A stretch of 56,403 bases of DNA from an uncultured Arenicella sp. Its GTDB lineage: Bacteria; Pseudomonadota; Gammaproteobacteria; Arenicellales; Arenicellaceae. The position numbers were made by a program, and so were the translations under genes. The first letter of the stretch is position 1, and each line of letters starts with the position of its first letter. Under the pieces are notes generated by a model. That model was not told where the DNA came from, ran no database searches, and worked only from the letters and a program-made list of their open reading frames with translations. The DNA lies in contig CALKRK010000076.1 in the NCBI GenBank assembly GCA_937989675.1, positions 1 through 56,403 on the forward strand. The letters run 5' to 3'. Of this stretch, positions 17,749 to 27,330 are shown piece by piece.

Positions 17749-18711
17749 ATGGACAACATCATTTCGATCAACGACCTCGCCAAGGTCTACGACAACGGCT
17801 TTGAAGCCCTTAAGACAATAAACTTGGATATTGAGCGCGGCGAGATACTAGCTCTGCTTGGCCCAAATGGAGCAGGTAAAACAACGCTGATTTCAACGAT
17901 TGCAGGGATCGTTTCACCAAGTTCTGGAACCATTTTGGTCGACGGCCACGATAACGTTCGCGATTACCGCTCTGCCAGAAAGTTAATCGGCTTAGTACCG
18001 CAGGAGTTAACAATCGGGGCATTTGAGACAGTATGGAATACGGTCAGTTTCACACGTGGCTTATTCGGTCAAAAGAAAGACCCCGAGTACATAACCCAGT
18101 TACTCAAAGACCTGTCGCTGTATGACAAGAAAGACAATCAACTGCGAATGTTGTCTGGCGGCATGAAGCGCCGTGTGCTTATAGCCAAAGCCCTATCGCA
18201 TGCACCACGCATACTGTTTCTTGATGAACCCACAGCGGGTGTCGATGTCGAATTGCGTAAAGACATGTGGCGAATCGTCAACAAACTGCGAGAATCCGGA
18301 GTTACAGTAATTCTGACAACGCACTATATTGAAGAAGCAGAAGAAATCGCAGACCGAATTGCCGTGATTAATCATGGTGAGATTTTATTAGTAGAAGACA
18401 AAACAGAATTGATGCAAAAACTGGGTAAGAAGCAACTTATTGTCGAATTCAAAGAGCCGCAATTCTCATTGCCTGACTCACTCAAGGACTATTCTTTGGA
18501 CATCGATGATAAAGGTTTGGTCTTAACCTACACCTACGATGCCACGGCCGATGCCACTGGTATTACTCGTTTACTGCAATCACTTGGTGAGGCGGGCATG
18601 TCACTCAAAGATGTGCGCACAACACAAAGTTCATTAGAAGACATTTTTGTCGATTTAGTGCATTCAGACGGTATTGCCGCGAACGAACAACCGAAGGAGA
18701 AATCAGCATGA
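17749..18711 (+). CDS. yadG: YadG-like ABC transporter ATP-binding protein
   Basis: Walker A GPNGAGKT, signature LSGGMKRR, Walker B ILFLDEP and H-loop [10 protein letters not shown] are all present and correctly ordered. Sequence and length (320 aa) follow E. coli YadG closely (LGLVPQE-like, [10 protein letters not shown]). The C-terminal 90 residues form the extra domain of this exporter family. It overlaps the permease by four bases (ATGA), so the two are a coupled ABC-2 exporter. YadGH substrate is not established; location is the inner membrane. Confidence 0.93.
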   Translation: MDNIISINDLAKVYDNGFEALKTINLDIERGEILALLGPNGAGKTTLISTIAGIVSPSSGTILVDGHDNVRDYRSARKLIGLVPQELTIGAFETVWNTVSFTRGLFGQKKDPEYITQLLKDLSLYDKKDNQLRMLSGGMKRRVLIAKALSHAPRILFLDEPTAGVDVELRKDMWRIVNKLRESGVTVILTTHYIEEAEEIADRIAVINHGEILLVEDKTELMQKLGKKQLIVEFKEPQFSLPDSLKDYSLDIDDKGLVLTYTYDATADATGITRLLQSLGEAGMSLKDVRTTQSSLEDIFVDLVHSDGIAANEQPKEKSA

Positions 18712-19469
18712 ATTTTGCCGCAATCCGCGTAATTTACCGAGCTGAGATGCAACGAGCCATTAATACACTGTTTCAAACGTTGGCCTCACCTGTGATTTCA
18801 ACGTCACTGTATTTCGTTGTGTTCGGTTCAGCCATCGGCTCGCGTATCCAAACCATTGATGGCGTCAGCTACGGCTTGTTTATCGTTCCAGGCCTTACGA
18901 TGCTTACTATTCTGACGCAAAGTATCTCCAACGCGAGCTTTGGTATCTACTTCCCCAAGTTCAGCGGAACAATTTACGAAGTGTTGTCTGCGCCTTTATC
19001 TTTCTTTGAAGCGTTGATTGGCTACGTTGGCGCTGCCGCGACTAAATCGTTTGTGATCGGCGTTGTGATACTGCTGACAGCAAGTCTCTTTGTCGACTTA
19101 CAAATTGAGCACCCGATTTGGATGCTTACATTTCTCGTTCTCACCTGCGTATCATTCAGCCTTTTCGGATTCATTATCGGCCTATGGGCTGACAGCTTTG
19201 AGAAACTGCAGATCGTACCTATTTTGGTAATCACACCCCTCGTTTTTTTGGGTGGTAGCTTTTACTCAATCAATATGTTGCCGCCATTTTGGCAAACGGT
19301 TTCGTTATTCAACCCAGTGGTGTATTTGGTAAGCGGGTTTCGCTGGAGCTTTTTTGAGGTATCCGACGTCAATGTTTGGACTAGCCTCACCATGATATTG
19401 ATATTTCTCGGAGTGTGCTTAGCAGTCGTTTCCTGGATGTTTAAAACAGGTTACAAACTAAAAGAGTAA
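18708..19469 (+). CDS. yadH: YadH-like ABC-2 transporter permease
   Basis: 253 residues with about six membrane segments and the ABC-2 family motif region ([20 protein letters not shown]) followed by [13 protein letters not shown]. The length matches YadH (256 aa). The start overlaps the yadG stop by four bases. It forms the membrane half of the exporter. Confidence 0.93.
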   Translation: MNFAAIRVIYRAEMQRAINTLFQTLASPVISTSLYFVVFGSAIGSRIQTIDGVSYGLFIVPGLTMLTILTQSISNASFGIYFPKFSGTIYEVLSAPLSFFEALIGYVGAAATKSFVIGVVILLTASLFVDLQIEHPIWMLTFLVLTCVSFSLFGFIIGLWADSFEKLQIVPILVITPLVFLGGSFYSINMLPPFWQTVSLFNPVVYLVSGFRWSFFEVSDVNVWTSLTMILIFLGVCLAVVSWMFKTGYKLKE

Positions 19470-19489
19470 AGCCGCAACGCGAGTAGAGC

Positions 19490-19912
19490 TCAATCAACGG
19501 CTAATGAAAAGAAGCGATCATAGCTACCTTTGGCAAAGCCTCGTAAGGTCTGGTCTCCACGCACCAGAAACGGAACACCTCGGCCGCCAGACCGTTGATA
19601 GTCACGTTTGGCCGACTTGTTGGTCTCGATATCGAGTTCCCGAAATTTGATTCCACGCTGATTCATATAAGCACGCGCCCGCTTGCAATACCCACACCAA
19701 GATGTTGAATACAATATCACTCTAGGTGTGGTTTGAGCCGCGCCACCGCCCGATACAGACACCTTAGTTTTAACCTGAGTACCTGACACTTGCGCCGGGG
19801 GCTGTTCGCCATAATGTGTTTTTCCATTCTCGTCGACCCATTTCTGCATGCCGGCTGAATAGCTCGAATGAGCGAACGCCATCGCAAATATAAGAAAAAG
19901 AGCGCGCGACAT
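19490..19912 (-). CDS. Exported DUF4124-glutaredoxin-like protein
   Basis: It combines an N-terminal DUF4124-like domain (MQKWVDENGKTHYGEQPP), usually envelope-located, with a glutaredoxin-like domain: YSTSWCGYCKRARAYM with redox pair CGYC, ELDIETN, GGRGVPFLVRG with the cis-Pro, and LRGF. A signal peptide (MSRALFLIFAMAFAHSSYSA) precedes. The ORF track starts at 19972; I prefer Met 19912, four bases after the upstream stop, though Met 19939 (with AAGAAGG upstream) is also possible. Likely a periplasmic thiol oxidoreductase. It is coupled to the TraB/GumN-family gene. Confidence 0.85.
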   Translation of the reverse strand: MSRALFLIFAMAFAHSSYSAGMQKWVDENGKTHYGEQPPAQVSGTQVKTKVSVSGGGAAQTTPRVILYSTSWCGYCKRARAYMNQRGIKFRELDIETNKSAKRDYQRSGGRGVPFLVRGDQTLRGFAKGSYDRFFSLAVD

Positions 19913-19916
19913 TTGC

Positions 19917-20804
19917 TTAATCCATTTGTTCGATTTCATAGCCTTCTTTCTCGAGCAAGGACAATAAACCATTGTCCCCAGCCATATGCAGAGCGCCTAC
20001 TAATACGAATTCCACTTCTTTGGTCTTGATCATTGCCTTTAAATCAGCCAACCAATCATTATTTCGATTCACCAGCAAAAAATCGTAGATCTTAGGGTAC
20101 TCAGACTCCATTTGCGCAATACCAGCCTCATTCATCAACGCCATATCGCCTGTTCGCCACGCTTTAAGAAGCACCTCCCAAGTCTCATTGGTCTTGGAAA
20201 TTTCATCTAAGGTAGAACGAATAAGTTTATTTGCGTCTAACTCATTGATACGCTGCATAAACGCCAATTGCTCGTCTACTAGTTCTAGATGTAAACGGTC
20301 TTTGCCATCTTGTTTTGCGCGCTGTTCAAAATGCATATCAACGCCAGCGGTCTCATCAATCAAACCTAGACGCTTAAGTTCTAAGGCCGTTAATGTAAAC
20401 ATTAACCCAGCTGGAGTGAATTTCTCAAACGCCGCCATCGGCATTTGCCTACTTTCCATTAACTCGGATAGCGCTTCGTAGGTATCACGAGACAAAACCG
20501 TCGAAAGCGAACGTGTATCTTGATACATCATAACGTCGAGCATCTTCACCTGAGTTTCTGCCGAAGTCAGCAACGAGGCGTCGGTTTCAAACCACACGTG
20601 TTCAGCGTCGGCGTAAGCCTTCTCAAAAGCCTCTGGCAAGGGATAATCGTTTTTAGACAGAAGATGGATAGTGCCCCCTAAATAGAGGTGGTGATCACCG
20701 TCACTCACTTTCCAAACAGGGGCCTTGGCGTGCGCCGAAGATATGGCGATTGTGAAGCACACCAGGCTAGCTAAGACCGCTCTTATCAAGTTGTGATTTA
20801 ACAT
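19917..20804 (-). CDS. TraB/GumN family protein
   Basis: A signal peptide (MLNHNLIRAVLASLVCFTIAISSAHA) leads into the TraB/GumN family signature: VWKVSDGDHHLYLGGTIHLL near the start, the paired helices with HVWFETD, GVDMHFEQRAK in the middle, and FVLVGALHMAGDNGLL at the end. The GTIH and GALHMAG motifs are the family's probable metal-binding and catalytic residues; distant relatives (Tiki) are metalloproteases. Likely periplasmic. It is the first gene of a two-gene unit with the glutaredoxin-like gene. Confidence 0.88.
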   Translation of the reverse strand: MLNHNLIRAVLASLVCFTIAISSAHAKAPVWKVSDGDHHLYLGGTIHLLSKNDYPLPEAFEKAYADAEHVWFETDASLLTSAETQVKMLDVMMYQDTRSLSTVLSRDTYEALSELMESRQMPMAAFEKFTPAGLMFTLTALELKRLGLIDETAGVDMHFEQRAKQDGKDRLHLELVDEQLAFMQRINELDANKLIRSTLDEISKTNETWEVLLKAWRTGDMALMNEAGIAQMESEYPKIYDFLLVNRNNDWLADLKAMIKTKEVEFVLVGALHMAGDNGLLSLLEKEGYEIEQMD

Positions 20805-20867
20805 CGTTACTTTCCTACCATTACTGAATTTCTATTAATAAGCCACTATCTGAGACCATAGACGGAA

Positions 20868-21155
20868 TCAAGATTTGTATAAAACTTGGATGAAATGAAA
20901 ACCGAACTTTGTTTTGATCGGCCCTAGATATGCTTTATCTTCGCTGCCTTTGGTAAATACCGCCTTATCAAAAGGGCCAACCATTGCCCCTTTGCGAAAC
21001 TCACCTAAGTCACCGCCTTTCTTGGCTGATGGGCAGGAAGAATGTTTCTTCGCCAACTGAGCAAAATTATCTCCAGCATCCAAACGCTTTCGAACCTCAT
21101 TGGCTTGCCGCTGATTCTTAAGCAAAATGTGCGAAGCGCACGCTAGTTTGGCCAT
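20868..21155 (-). CDS. ppiC: Peptidyl-prolyl cis-trans isomerase PpiC (parvulin)
   Basis: 95 residues, the same length as E. coli PpiC (93 aa). Parvulin hallmarks run through it: ASHILLKNQRQA, FAQLAKKHSSCPSAKKGGDLGEFRKGAMVGPFDKAVF, and TKFGFHFIQVLYKS with the catalytic His and hydrophobic proline pocket. No signal peptide, so cytoplasmic. It catalyses X-Pro isomerisation. It stands alone between the TraB gene and sixA. Confidence 0.95.
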   Translation of the reverse strand: MAKLACASHILLKNQRQANEVRKRLDAGDNFAQLAKKHSSCPSAKKGGDLGEFRKGAMVGPFDKAVFTKGSEDKAYLGPIKTKFGFHFIQVLYKS

Positions 21156-21225
21156 AGTATTCTTCCGATAACCTTTAAAGTATTAGGTGCTGTCATATAA
21201 CGAATATTCGCGGCTCTCATTAAAT

Positions 21226-21720
21226 CTAGTCTTGCAGCCCTAGCCGCTTTGGCGATTGAAAATAACGTAACTCGCATGGTGCTTCTACAATCTCCGACCA
21301 CTCTGTTATTGGGCATTCGATTGATACTATGCCAGCTGTCGGTACGTTTTTTAATTCCGACCCACATAATTTGTTAGAGGCTTGGGTAATTGCGGGGTTA
21401 TGCCCGACGATTCCAACGCGCTGAACTTGGCTAGGCAAATTAGAGATGATTTCGATAAGCTCATCAGCATCAAAGGTATAAAACGTTAAATCTGGCACCA
21501 AGTTGAGGTTAGCGAATTCAGCAATACGCTCGGCAAAGGTAACGGCCCTAATCGCCGAGCTGCTATAGATAACATCCAAACCTTCGTCTGACTCAGCTAA
21601 CCACCGCGCCATGGTGAATGAATCACGTTCACCGCGTGCGTTTAGCGGGCGCTCGTGATCATCGAGGTCATGGTGTTTCCAGCTCGATTTAGCATGTCGA
21701 ATGAGAAGTAGTTTTTTCAC
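21226..21720 (-). CDS. sixA: SixA-like phosphohistidine phosphatase
   Basis: 164 residues of the histidine phosphatase superfamily: LIRHAKSSW with catalytic His9, the ERPLNARGERD loop that marks the SixA branch, VIYSSSAIRAVTFAE, and GIVGHNPAI with the second His. E. coli SixA acts on phosphohistidine in the nitrogen PTS. Cytoplasmic. It has its own start 39 bp after the trypsin-like gene, same strand. Confidence 0.88.
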   Translation of the reverse strand: MKKLLLIRHAKSSWKHHDLDDHERPLNARGERDSFTMARWLAESDEGLDVIYSSSAIRAVTFAERIAEFANLNLVPDLTFYTFDADELIEIISNLPSQVQRVGIVGHNPAITQASNKLCGSELKNVPTAGIVSIECPITEWSEIVEAPCELRYFQSPKRLGLQD

Positions 21721-21759
21721 TCGTTTACTCTCTCGTTAAGGCTAGCCCAAACGTTTTAT

Positions 21760-22875
21760 TCAGTCGTTAATTTTGTTAAGCAGGGTTATTTCCAGCCTGC
21801 TCAAGATCGGTTCCAAGGGTAACACGTAACTCTTTACCTTATTGCCACCGATCAAAATACCAACCACTTTTTCTTGTTCGTCATCATCCGTAACAACCAA
21901 GGCTCCAGAATCACCACCGGCCGAAAACGCACTCACGCCCATTGATTGTACTTCGAGTAACTCAGGGTAATACACCGTGCCTTTAAAAGTTTGAGAACTG
22001 ACAGGCCCGTAATAGCTCATCACATTGTATTCAATGGATTCAGGTTCATTCACTATTTTACTAATCTCGCCCTGCGTGCAATCGGTTGAGCGGCCCCACT
22101 TTTTAACACGTAGTTCCTCCCTAATCTCAGCAAACACAGTTGGTGTGTCGTAACAATTAGCGCCCTCACCCTGTACTGAACACACTCTTTTTTTATCCAA
22201 TATCTCAAAAAAAGCAATGTCACAATTATGCTGTATATCAAACACCTGCGGCAGACCCTGGCTCATCGGCCCGGTGGAATCATGTAGGCCGATCACACTG
22301 ATTTCATGGTTATCGGGGCTAACATCTTGTATGCCTGGCGAAACAATCGGCGTACCAACGCTGGCGGTATTGCAACCGCCAGTAACGTGGTTACATGAAA
22401 TGCCTATTAACTTACCAGCTTTGTTTTTTGCCAACGCGGTTAAGGTGCCGGCATTGCGTTGATTGCCTAAGCCAATGGATGAGCCGCAAGCAATACGGCC
22501 CTTATGCCAATAAACCGGATTAAACGTGCTCTGCACATTTTGGTCTATTTTGAAGGGCCTCTCAACAACGATTTCTAAACTGACCTTAAGATCGCTGAAA
22601 TGTCGCTCAAAGTCGCTGATCATTCGCTGCCGCTTAGTTCGAGCAATTGGCAAACGTGTGGCGATGGAAAAGCGGGTTATTCGCCCTTTCCTAGTCTTTG
22701 CAATTTTAACAATCTTGCGAGTTCTAAAATACTCCGCATGAGATTCGTCAAATGGTATTAGGTTCGCATCGCCGCTCATATTCGCAGCTTCACGCATAGC
22801 ATCATCCGACAATACCGCGTGCAAGAAAGACCAGCTGTACAACGCTTTGTGTAAATCGTCGGGGCGCGGAGGCAT
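21760..22875 (-). CDS. Trypsin-like peptidase-fold protein without signal peptide
   Basis: The first 115 residues are a charged domain I do not recognise. The rest has a chymotrypsin-fold triad in order: His163 (SCNHVTG), Asp219 (HNCDIAFFE) and Ser323 (SAGGDSGALVV). There is no signal peptide, so the protein may act in the cytoplasm or be exported by another route. GISCNHV instead of the usual TAAHC places it in an atypical branch. It begins three bases after the LCAT-like gene, so the two are an operon and probably work on the same substrate or partner. Cys-rich (CNHVTGGC, SVQGEGANC). Confidence 0.75.
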   Translation of the reverse strand: MPPRPDDLHKALYSWSFLHAVLSDDAMREAANMSGDANLIPFDESHAEYFRTRKIVKIAKTRKGRITRFSIATRLPIARTKRQRMISDFERHFSDLKVSLEIVVERPFKIDQNVQSTFNPVYWHKGRIACGSSIGLGNQRNAGTLTALAKNKAGKLIGISCNHVTGGCNTASVGTPIVSPGIQDVSPDNHEISVIGLHDSTGPMSQGLPQVFDIQHNCDIAFFEILDKKRVCSVQGEGANCYDTPTVFAEIREELRVKKWGRSTDCTQGEISKIVNEPESIEYNVMSYYGPVSSQTFKGTVYYPELLEVQSMGVSAFSAGGDSGALVVTDDDEQEKVVGILIGGNKVKSYVLPLEPILSRLEITLLNKIND

Positions 22876-22878
22876 TGC

Positions 22879-24228
22879 CTACTCCGCCACCACGAATACG
22901 GTGCGCTCTGGGTCATCCACTTCGCCGGCAGCTTTAAGCTCATACACCCCGGTTTCCGCAAACTCGACATTCATTGTAAAGCGAAAGTTCTGCAAATCGA
23001 CGCCGTCAAATTTCACACGGATAGGGTCGCCAACTTCTTCAACAATCAAGCCTTCTTCAGACTCTTGGTCTAATAAAAGCAATTGCAATACACAAGTGGG
23101 ATTAGTTTGCGGTTGCGTGTAAGAAACACCAACCTCAATAGAATCCTTGAGTTTGTATTCTGTTCTATCGGTACTCAGCCCAAGTGCATTGGGCGCGCCA
23201 ACATCGGCTGCATCAGCCGCCGAATGCGGAACAACCGACACCGGAGCCCCAAGTATTTTATAGAGTGCAAAACGCAAACTGCGGTCTTCAAAAATAGTGG
23301 CATGCTTTTTTTCAGAGAACGCGTGCGGAATATCTACATGCAAGGCGCTGGCAACTGGAACCGTGCCATCGCCGCTCTCTTTGCCTTCAACGCCAGTCAA
23401 TTCACGCCCACTCCAATCCAATCGAAATAAGGTGGTATGTGCTGACCCAACAAAAGAGAAATACGAAACTGCGGCAGGGCGTTTTTTCACATCAAGCTTT
23501 GACCAAAATTGCCGAGATGATTCAATGTTCGCCGGTTCTAAACCGTATTTCTGAACAATGGCGTCATCGAAGGGGTCAACCGTTTCAGGTATCTTTCCAC
23601 GCAGCGTTGATCTTAAGGTGATTGCCGAACCCGCCGGCGCCACCAATTGATACGCTGTGGGGTAGCGCTTGTCTGACACGAGTTTCTTTACATTTTCCGC
23701 CGTCATTCCAGTACTGTGAGCCAAACCAGCCACCTGATTTAAAGCGGCGGCAGCTCCAGTATGTGGGGTACCTAATGTGATTAATTGAGTCACTTGGTTG
23801 AACCAAGGTTCATTATTAAACTCGCCACTCTCTAGCAAATAACGGAGTACCAGGCCGCCCATCGAGTGCCCAATCAAGACGATTTCATCAAAGGCTTCCT
23901 GTGCCGATAGATGTTCAGCAAGGTTGCGTGCTGTCGTCTGGTTAGGAAGCCGCCAATCATAGGCATAGGGAATAAAGCGGCGATCGGCCGCGCCTTCTAT
24001 CTCGTAGCCACAGGCTTGAATGTCTTTAAGAATGCAGCGGTAAACGGAATAAAAACGAATAACATCTTCAATCGGTTTAGTGGCGACCAAATCCGGCGAT
24101 AGCAAATCGTCAACATTGATATTCTTGCGAATAATCTGGCTTAGTTTTGGAGGCCAAACCCGTTTATTCGAAACCGAGTTGCGTAACTCCGACCCCATGA
24201 TTCCTGGTAAGAAAACGACACATTTCAT
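22879..24228 (-). CDS. LCAT-like lipase/acyltransferase-family alpha/beta-hydrolase
   Basis: It opens MKCVVFLPGIMGSEL, the oxyanion motif shared by lecithin:cholesterol acyltransferase-like and related lipases. FIPYAYDWR follows, then the nucleophile elbow LIGHSMGG with Ser122, and ITLGTPHTGAAAAL. A catalytic Asp and His are likely in GDGTVPVASA and SEKKHATIF. The last 100 residues look like a beta-sandwich (LKDSIEVGVSYTQ...). No signal peptide. It is followed at three bases by the trypsin-like gene. Substrate unknown. Confidence 0.85.
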   Translation of the reverse strand: MKCVVFLPGIMGSELRNSVSNKRVWPPKLSQIIRKNINVDDLLSPDLVATKPIEDVIRFYSVYRCILKDIQACGYEIEGAADRRFIPYAYDWRLPNQTTARNLAEHLSAQEAFDEIVLIGHSMGGLVLRYLLESGEFNNEPWFNQVTQLITLGTPHTGAAAALNQVAGLAHSTGMTAENVKKLVSDKRYPTAYQLVAPAGSAITLRSTLRGKIPETVDPFDDAIVQKYGLEPANIESSRQFWSKLDVKKRPAAVSYFSFVGSAHTTLFRLDWSGRELTGVEGKESGDGTVPVASALHVDIPHAFSEKKHATIFEDRSLRFALYKILGAPVSVVPHSAADAADVGAPNALGLSTDRTEYKLKDSIEVGVSYTQPQTNPTCVLQLLLLDQESEEGLIVEEVGDPIRVKFDGVDLQNFRFTMNVEFAETGVYELKAAGEVDDPERTVFVVAE

Positions 24229-24269
24229 TCTTTCCCCCCTGAGGCAAAATCGATTAATTCAAAAATCCC

Positions 24270-25031
24270 CTAAATACGTTGGCTCCGCTTGGTTATCGCC
24301 AACGCAATGCAAGCCGCTGAGAACAGCCCACCCCAGACCAGCGGCATAACCGTGTAGTCATCAAAACCCGCTAACCGATTTATTATTAGGGTTTCGCTAA
24401 CGACACCATTCAAAAACAATTTATCAACCAACACAAGCAGTATTGGAGCGATAAATGCCAGCAGAAATGGGTTTTTCTCGGCGATCTCAGAGCAAAGAAC
24501 ACACCACGCAATTGTTGGCACCATCGACCAAAGTAAAATTTTTGCGAGCCCTGACAATGAGTGCCCATAATAATTACTTAGGTACTGAAACGCAGTCACA
24601 TCCAACAAGATAAACGATACCGCTGCCTGACATGCAACAATAAGCAAAGGGATCAGCACTAGGGCAACCACAAGTTTTGAGGCCACCGTTAAGCCATCAG
24701 ACACGGGTAAAGAGCGCCAAAACAACACGCTTTGATCTTGGCGTTCATTATAGAGACAAGACAAGGAGTAAAAGATCGCGACCACAAATAGCGCCACCAT
24801 CACAATAATGTTCATAAAGTTCAGCGCCCTAGCAACAACGCCGTTCACAATGCTATCAACCTTGCTATCGATCTCGAACTCGCTTGGCACATCAAATTCA
24901 ATCGCCAGATTACCAAACGCCATTGAAACTCTTAATAAGACCGCAATGCCTATCAAAATAATCGGCACTCGCCATAAATTTTTGTGCTCTAACACTTCTC
25001 TCTTTACGAGAGCAATTAACTTATTGATCAT
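24270..25031 (-). CDS. ABC-2 type transporter permease
   Basis: 253 residues with about six hydrophobic segments and a first large loop after the opening helix, the layout of ABC-2 permeases. YNERQDQSVLFWRSLPVSDGLTVASKL is a motif of the branch in gammaproteobacteria that pairs with BcrA-type ATPases. It follows its ATPase gene by 48 bp. Inner membrane; substrate unknown. Confidence 0.85.
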   Translation of the reverse strand: MINKLIALVKREVLEHKNLWRVPIILIGIAVLLRVSMAFGNLAIEFDVPSEFEIDSKVDSIVNGVVARALNFMNIIVMVALFVVAIFYSLSCLYNERQDQSVLFWRSLPVSDGLTVASKLVVALVLIPLLIVACQAAVSFILLDVTAFQYLSNYYGHSLSGLAKILLWSMVPTIAWCVLCSEIAEKNPFLLAFIAPILLVLVDKLFLNGVVSETLIINRLAGFDDYTVMPLVWGGLFSAACIALAITKRSQRI

Positions 25032-25079
25032 GACAAACCTTCAAATTAAGACGAGTTATTGTTAGCAATAGCGGCATAC

Positions 25080-25943
25080 TTAACTGTTTGTGGCAACAAA
25101 CAGGTCTTCCAAACTTGGCACCTTTACTTCACCGTATTGACTGAGCTTGTCAGCGCTTACGTCTGCAAAGATTAGTTCAGTGCTGTCGGGCAGTGAACGT
25201 TGATAAATCGGTTGAATGCCTGGGTCGCTAAACACCACGTTTTGCGTTGTTACCAGTTTGCAATAGCGGCTCTTCAGATCCGCCATTTTAAAGTCGAGCG
25301 TGATCCGCCCTTCCTTGATAAACACCACGCGAGTCAAAATGCTCTCAATCTCATCAACCTGATGAGTAGTAATAAGGATCGAACGCTTCTGGTTGTAATA
25401 GTCTTGCACCAAACGATCTTGAAAATCACGACGGACTAACACGTCTAAACCGAGCGTGGGTTCGTCAAGCACTAAAAAGTCGGTGTTAATCGCCAGAATG
25501 GTGACAAGGTGTAAACGTGTTTTCATGCCTTTTGACAGCGACTCGATTTTATCTTCAAGGCGAATCGGTGTATCACTTAACAGCGACTTGGCGCGCTGAA
25601 TTTCAAATTTAGGGTGTGTGTCAGCAACAAAGTGAAACATATCGTTCACTTTCATCCATCCAGGTAATGAAGCTACATCAGCAATATAGCTCAGATGCTC
25701 TAACAATCGAGTTCGGTTACGAAACGGGTCTTGCCCAAAGATCGACAAATTCCCAGAGTATGTAATCAAGCCCATAATGGCTTTTAACAATGTGGACTTT
25801 CCAGCACCGTTGGGGCCAATTAGGCCTACGATCTCGCCTTCACCAATTGTGAGATTTATATCTCTTAGCGCTTCCTTATTGCCGTACTTCTTTGACAAAC
25901 CATTGATTGTGACGAATGGCTGGTTCGACTGATTTTCTGACAT
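25080..25943 (-). CDS. ABC transporter ATP-binding protein
   Basis: Walker A GPNGAGKST, a signature with Lys in place of the second Gly (LSKGMKTRLHL), Walker B FLVLDEPTLGLDV and H-loop TTHQVDEIE. The C-terminal part is a short unknown domain (LVTTQNVVF...). The LSKGM signature is normal in this BcrA-like branch. Pairs with the downstream permease. Confidence 0.92.
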   Translation of the reverse strand: MSENQSNQPFVTINGLSKKYGNKEALRDINLTIGEGEIVGLIGPNGAGKSTLLKAIMGLITYSGNLSIFGQDPFRNRTRLLEHLSYIADVASLPGWMKVNDMFHFVADTHPKFEIQRAKSLLSDTPIRLEDKIESLSKGMKTRLHLVTILAINTDFLVLDEPTLGLDVLVRRDFQDRLVQDYYNQKRSILITTHQVDEIESILTRVVFIKEGRITLDFKMADLKSRYCKLVTTQNVVFSDPGIQPIYQRSLPDSTELIFADVSADKLSQYGEVKVPSLEDLFVATNS

Positions 25944-25992
25944 TGACTATCCGATTACGTATTTGGGTTTGATTCTGGTGCCCATTAAAGCA

Positions 25993-27330
25993 TTAATCGG
26001 TGTAGCGTTCCAAAAGATGACAAGATTTGGTTTGCGCCTTTAATGTAGAGACAAAGGTAAACACACCAGTCAGTTTACGAACCATGAGCATGAATTCGGA
26101 GGGTGGCACCACGAAACCTTTCGCTAACATTCTTTTACTTCCTAACTTACCTGCCCGCTTCAGCAAACGCGATGCGTGCCAATCGTATGCGCCACCTTCA
26201 GTTACTGCGTAGTTAGGAACATCACTAAAATCTCGAGCAAACGGCTCTATAATCAACTCGCAGAATTCGATGAAAGACTGCTTAACTTTGTCGCTATCTG
26301 ATGAGCGCAGACAGTTCAACTCAATAAGCCCGCTAACCGTCTTAGCCTCGTCCCCATAGTGAGCCGCCAAAATTGTCTCTTTGAGTGCCCGTGAAAAACC
26401 AGTTGGCAGTGACTGCACAGCGCCAAAATCTAGCAATACGAGTTTGTCGTCCTCGCCTTGAGGATCAATCAACACTCGATAATTTCCGAAATTAGGGTCG
26501 GTTTGCATCAGTCTCCACTCAAAGGCCTCCTTAAAAAAAAGGTTCAACATCGCATCCGCTAGTTTATTGCGCCGAGTTTGACTTAGTGCTTGAACCTTGG
26601 GATGCGTCACTTCAAACCCATTGATGTAATCCATAGCAAGCACTGATGTCGAACAGTACTCTCGATAATAGCCAGGCACTAGATAACGGTCGTCTCCAGC
26701 AAGAAGTCGGGACACTTCTTCAGCCGTTTGTAACTCACGCACATAATCTACTTCACTCACTAAATGAGCTTTCAACTCGGAAACGAGATCTTGAAATTGC
26801 CGACCAGAAGGCGCCCAACGAGCCAGCGTTAGCATTTGCAGTACGTTGCGGAAGTCGTCCTCAATAGAATCGGCCACACCGGGGTATTGAATTTTTAAGC
26901 AAAGCGGTTTATCAATCTGAATGCTTGAAGCAAGATGAACTTGTGCCAGCGATGCTGCCGCCAATGGGGTTTCTTTGATGGTCAGTCGTTCATTATTCGG
27001 CTCAAGCTGTTTTTTAATGGCACCCCATGATAACGGTTCAGTTTGAGCCTCAAGTGTGTGCAATGCCTTAGTAACAGCCTTCGGAAGTACGTGTTCGCCA
27101 TACAAAGCAAGCATCTGGCCAATTTTCACATAGGCACCTTTAAGCTTTCCAAGTTCGACGACGAAGCGCATCGCCTCGCGCTCCAACGCCATTTCATTGT
27201 GCAGGCGTTTTTGCTCTTTGGGCAGAAGAAAACCTGTGGCTTTCGATGATAGCAACCCAACACCACCTCGAGCCCCAGCAACCCCAACTGCAAAACGCCG
27301 ACGCAAACCACCTTTTTTAATCTCTTTCAT
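25993..27330 (-). CDS. ABC1 (UbiB/COQ8-like) atypical kinase
   Basis: The family signature is clear: KLKGAYVKIGQMLALYGEHVLP (KxGQ motif), the Ala-rich loop AAASLAQVHLA replacing the usual Gly-loop, LCLKIQYPGV with the catalytic Lys, LMQTDPNFGNYRV and LLDFGAV (DFG-type). Such proteins are atypical kinases or ATPases tied to ubiquinone biosynthesis or lipid homeostasis. The ORF track begins at a GTG (27447); the extra 39 residues are not like the family, so I use Met 27330. Met 27408 cannot be excluded; none has a clear ribosome site. Confidence 0.85.
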   Translation of the reverse strand: MKEIKKGGLRRRFAVGVAGARGGVGLLSSKATGFLLPKEQKRLHNEMALEREAMRFVVELGKLKGAYVKIGQMLALYGEHVLPKAVTKALHTLEAQTEPLSWGAIKKQLEPNNERLTIKETPLAAASLAQVHLASSIQIDKPLCLKIQYPGVADSIEDDFRNVLQMLTLARWAPSGRQFQDLVSELKAHLVSEVDYVRELQTAEEVSRLLAGDDRYLVPGYYREYCSTSVLAMDYINGFEVTHPKVQALSQTRRNKLADAMLNLFFKEAFEWRLMQTDPNFGNYRVLIDPQGEDDKLVLLDFGAVQSLPTGFSRALKETILAAHYGDEAKTVSGLIELNCLRSSDSDKVKQSFIEFCELIIEPFARDFSDVPNYAVTEGGAYDWHASRLLKRAGKLGSKRMLAKGFVVPPSEFMLMVRKLTGVFTFVSTLKAQTKSCHLLERYTD

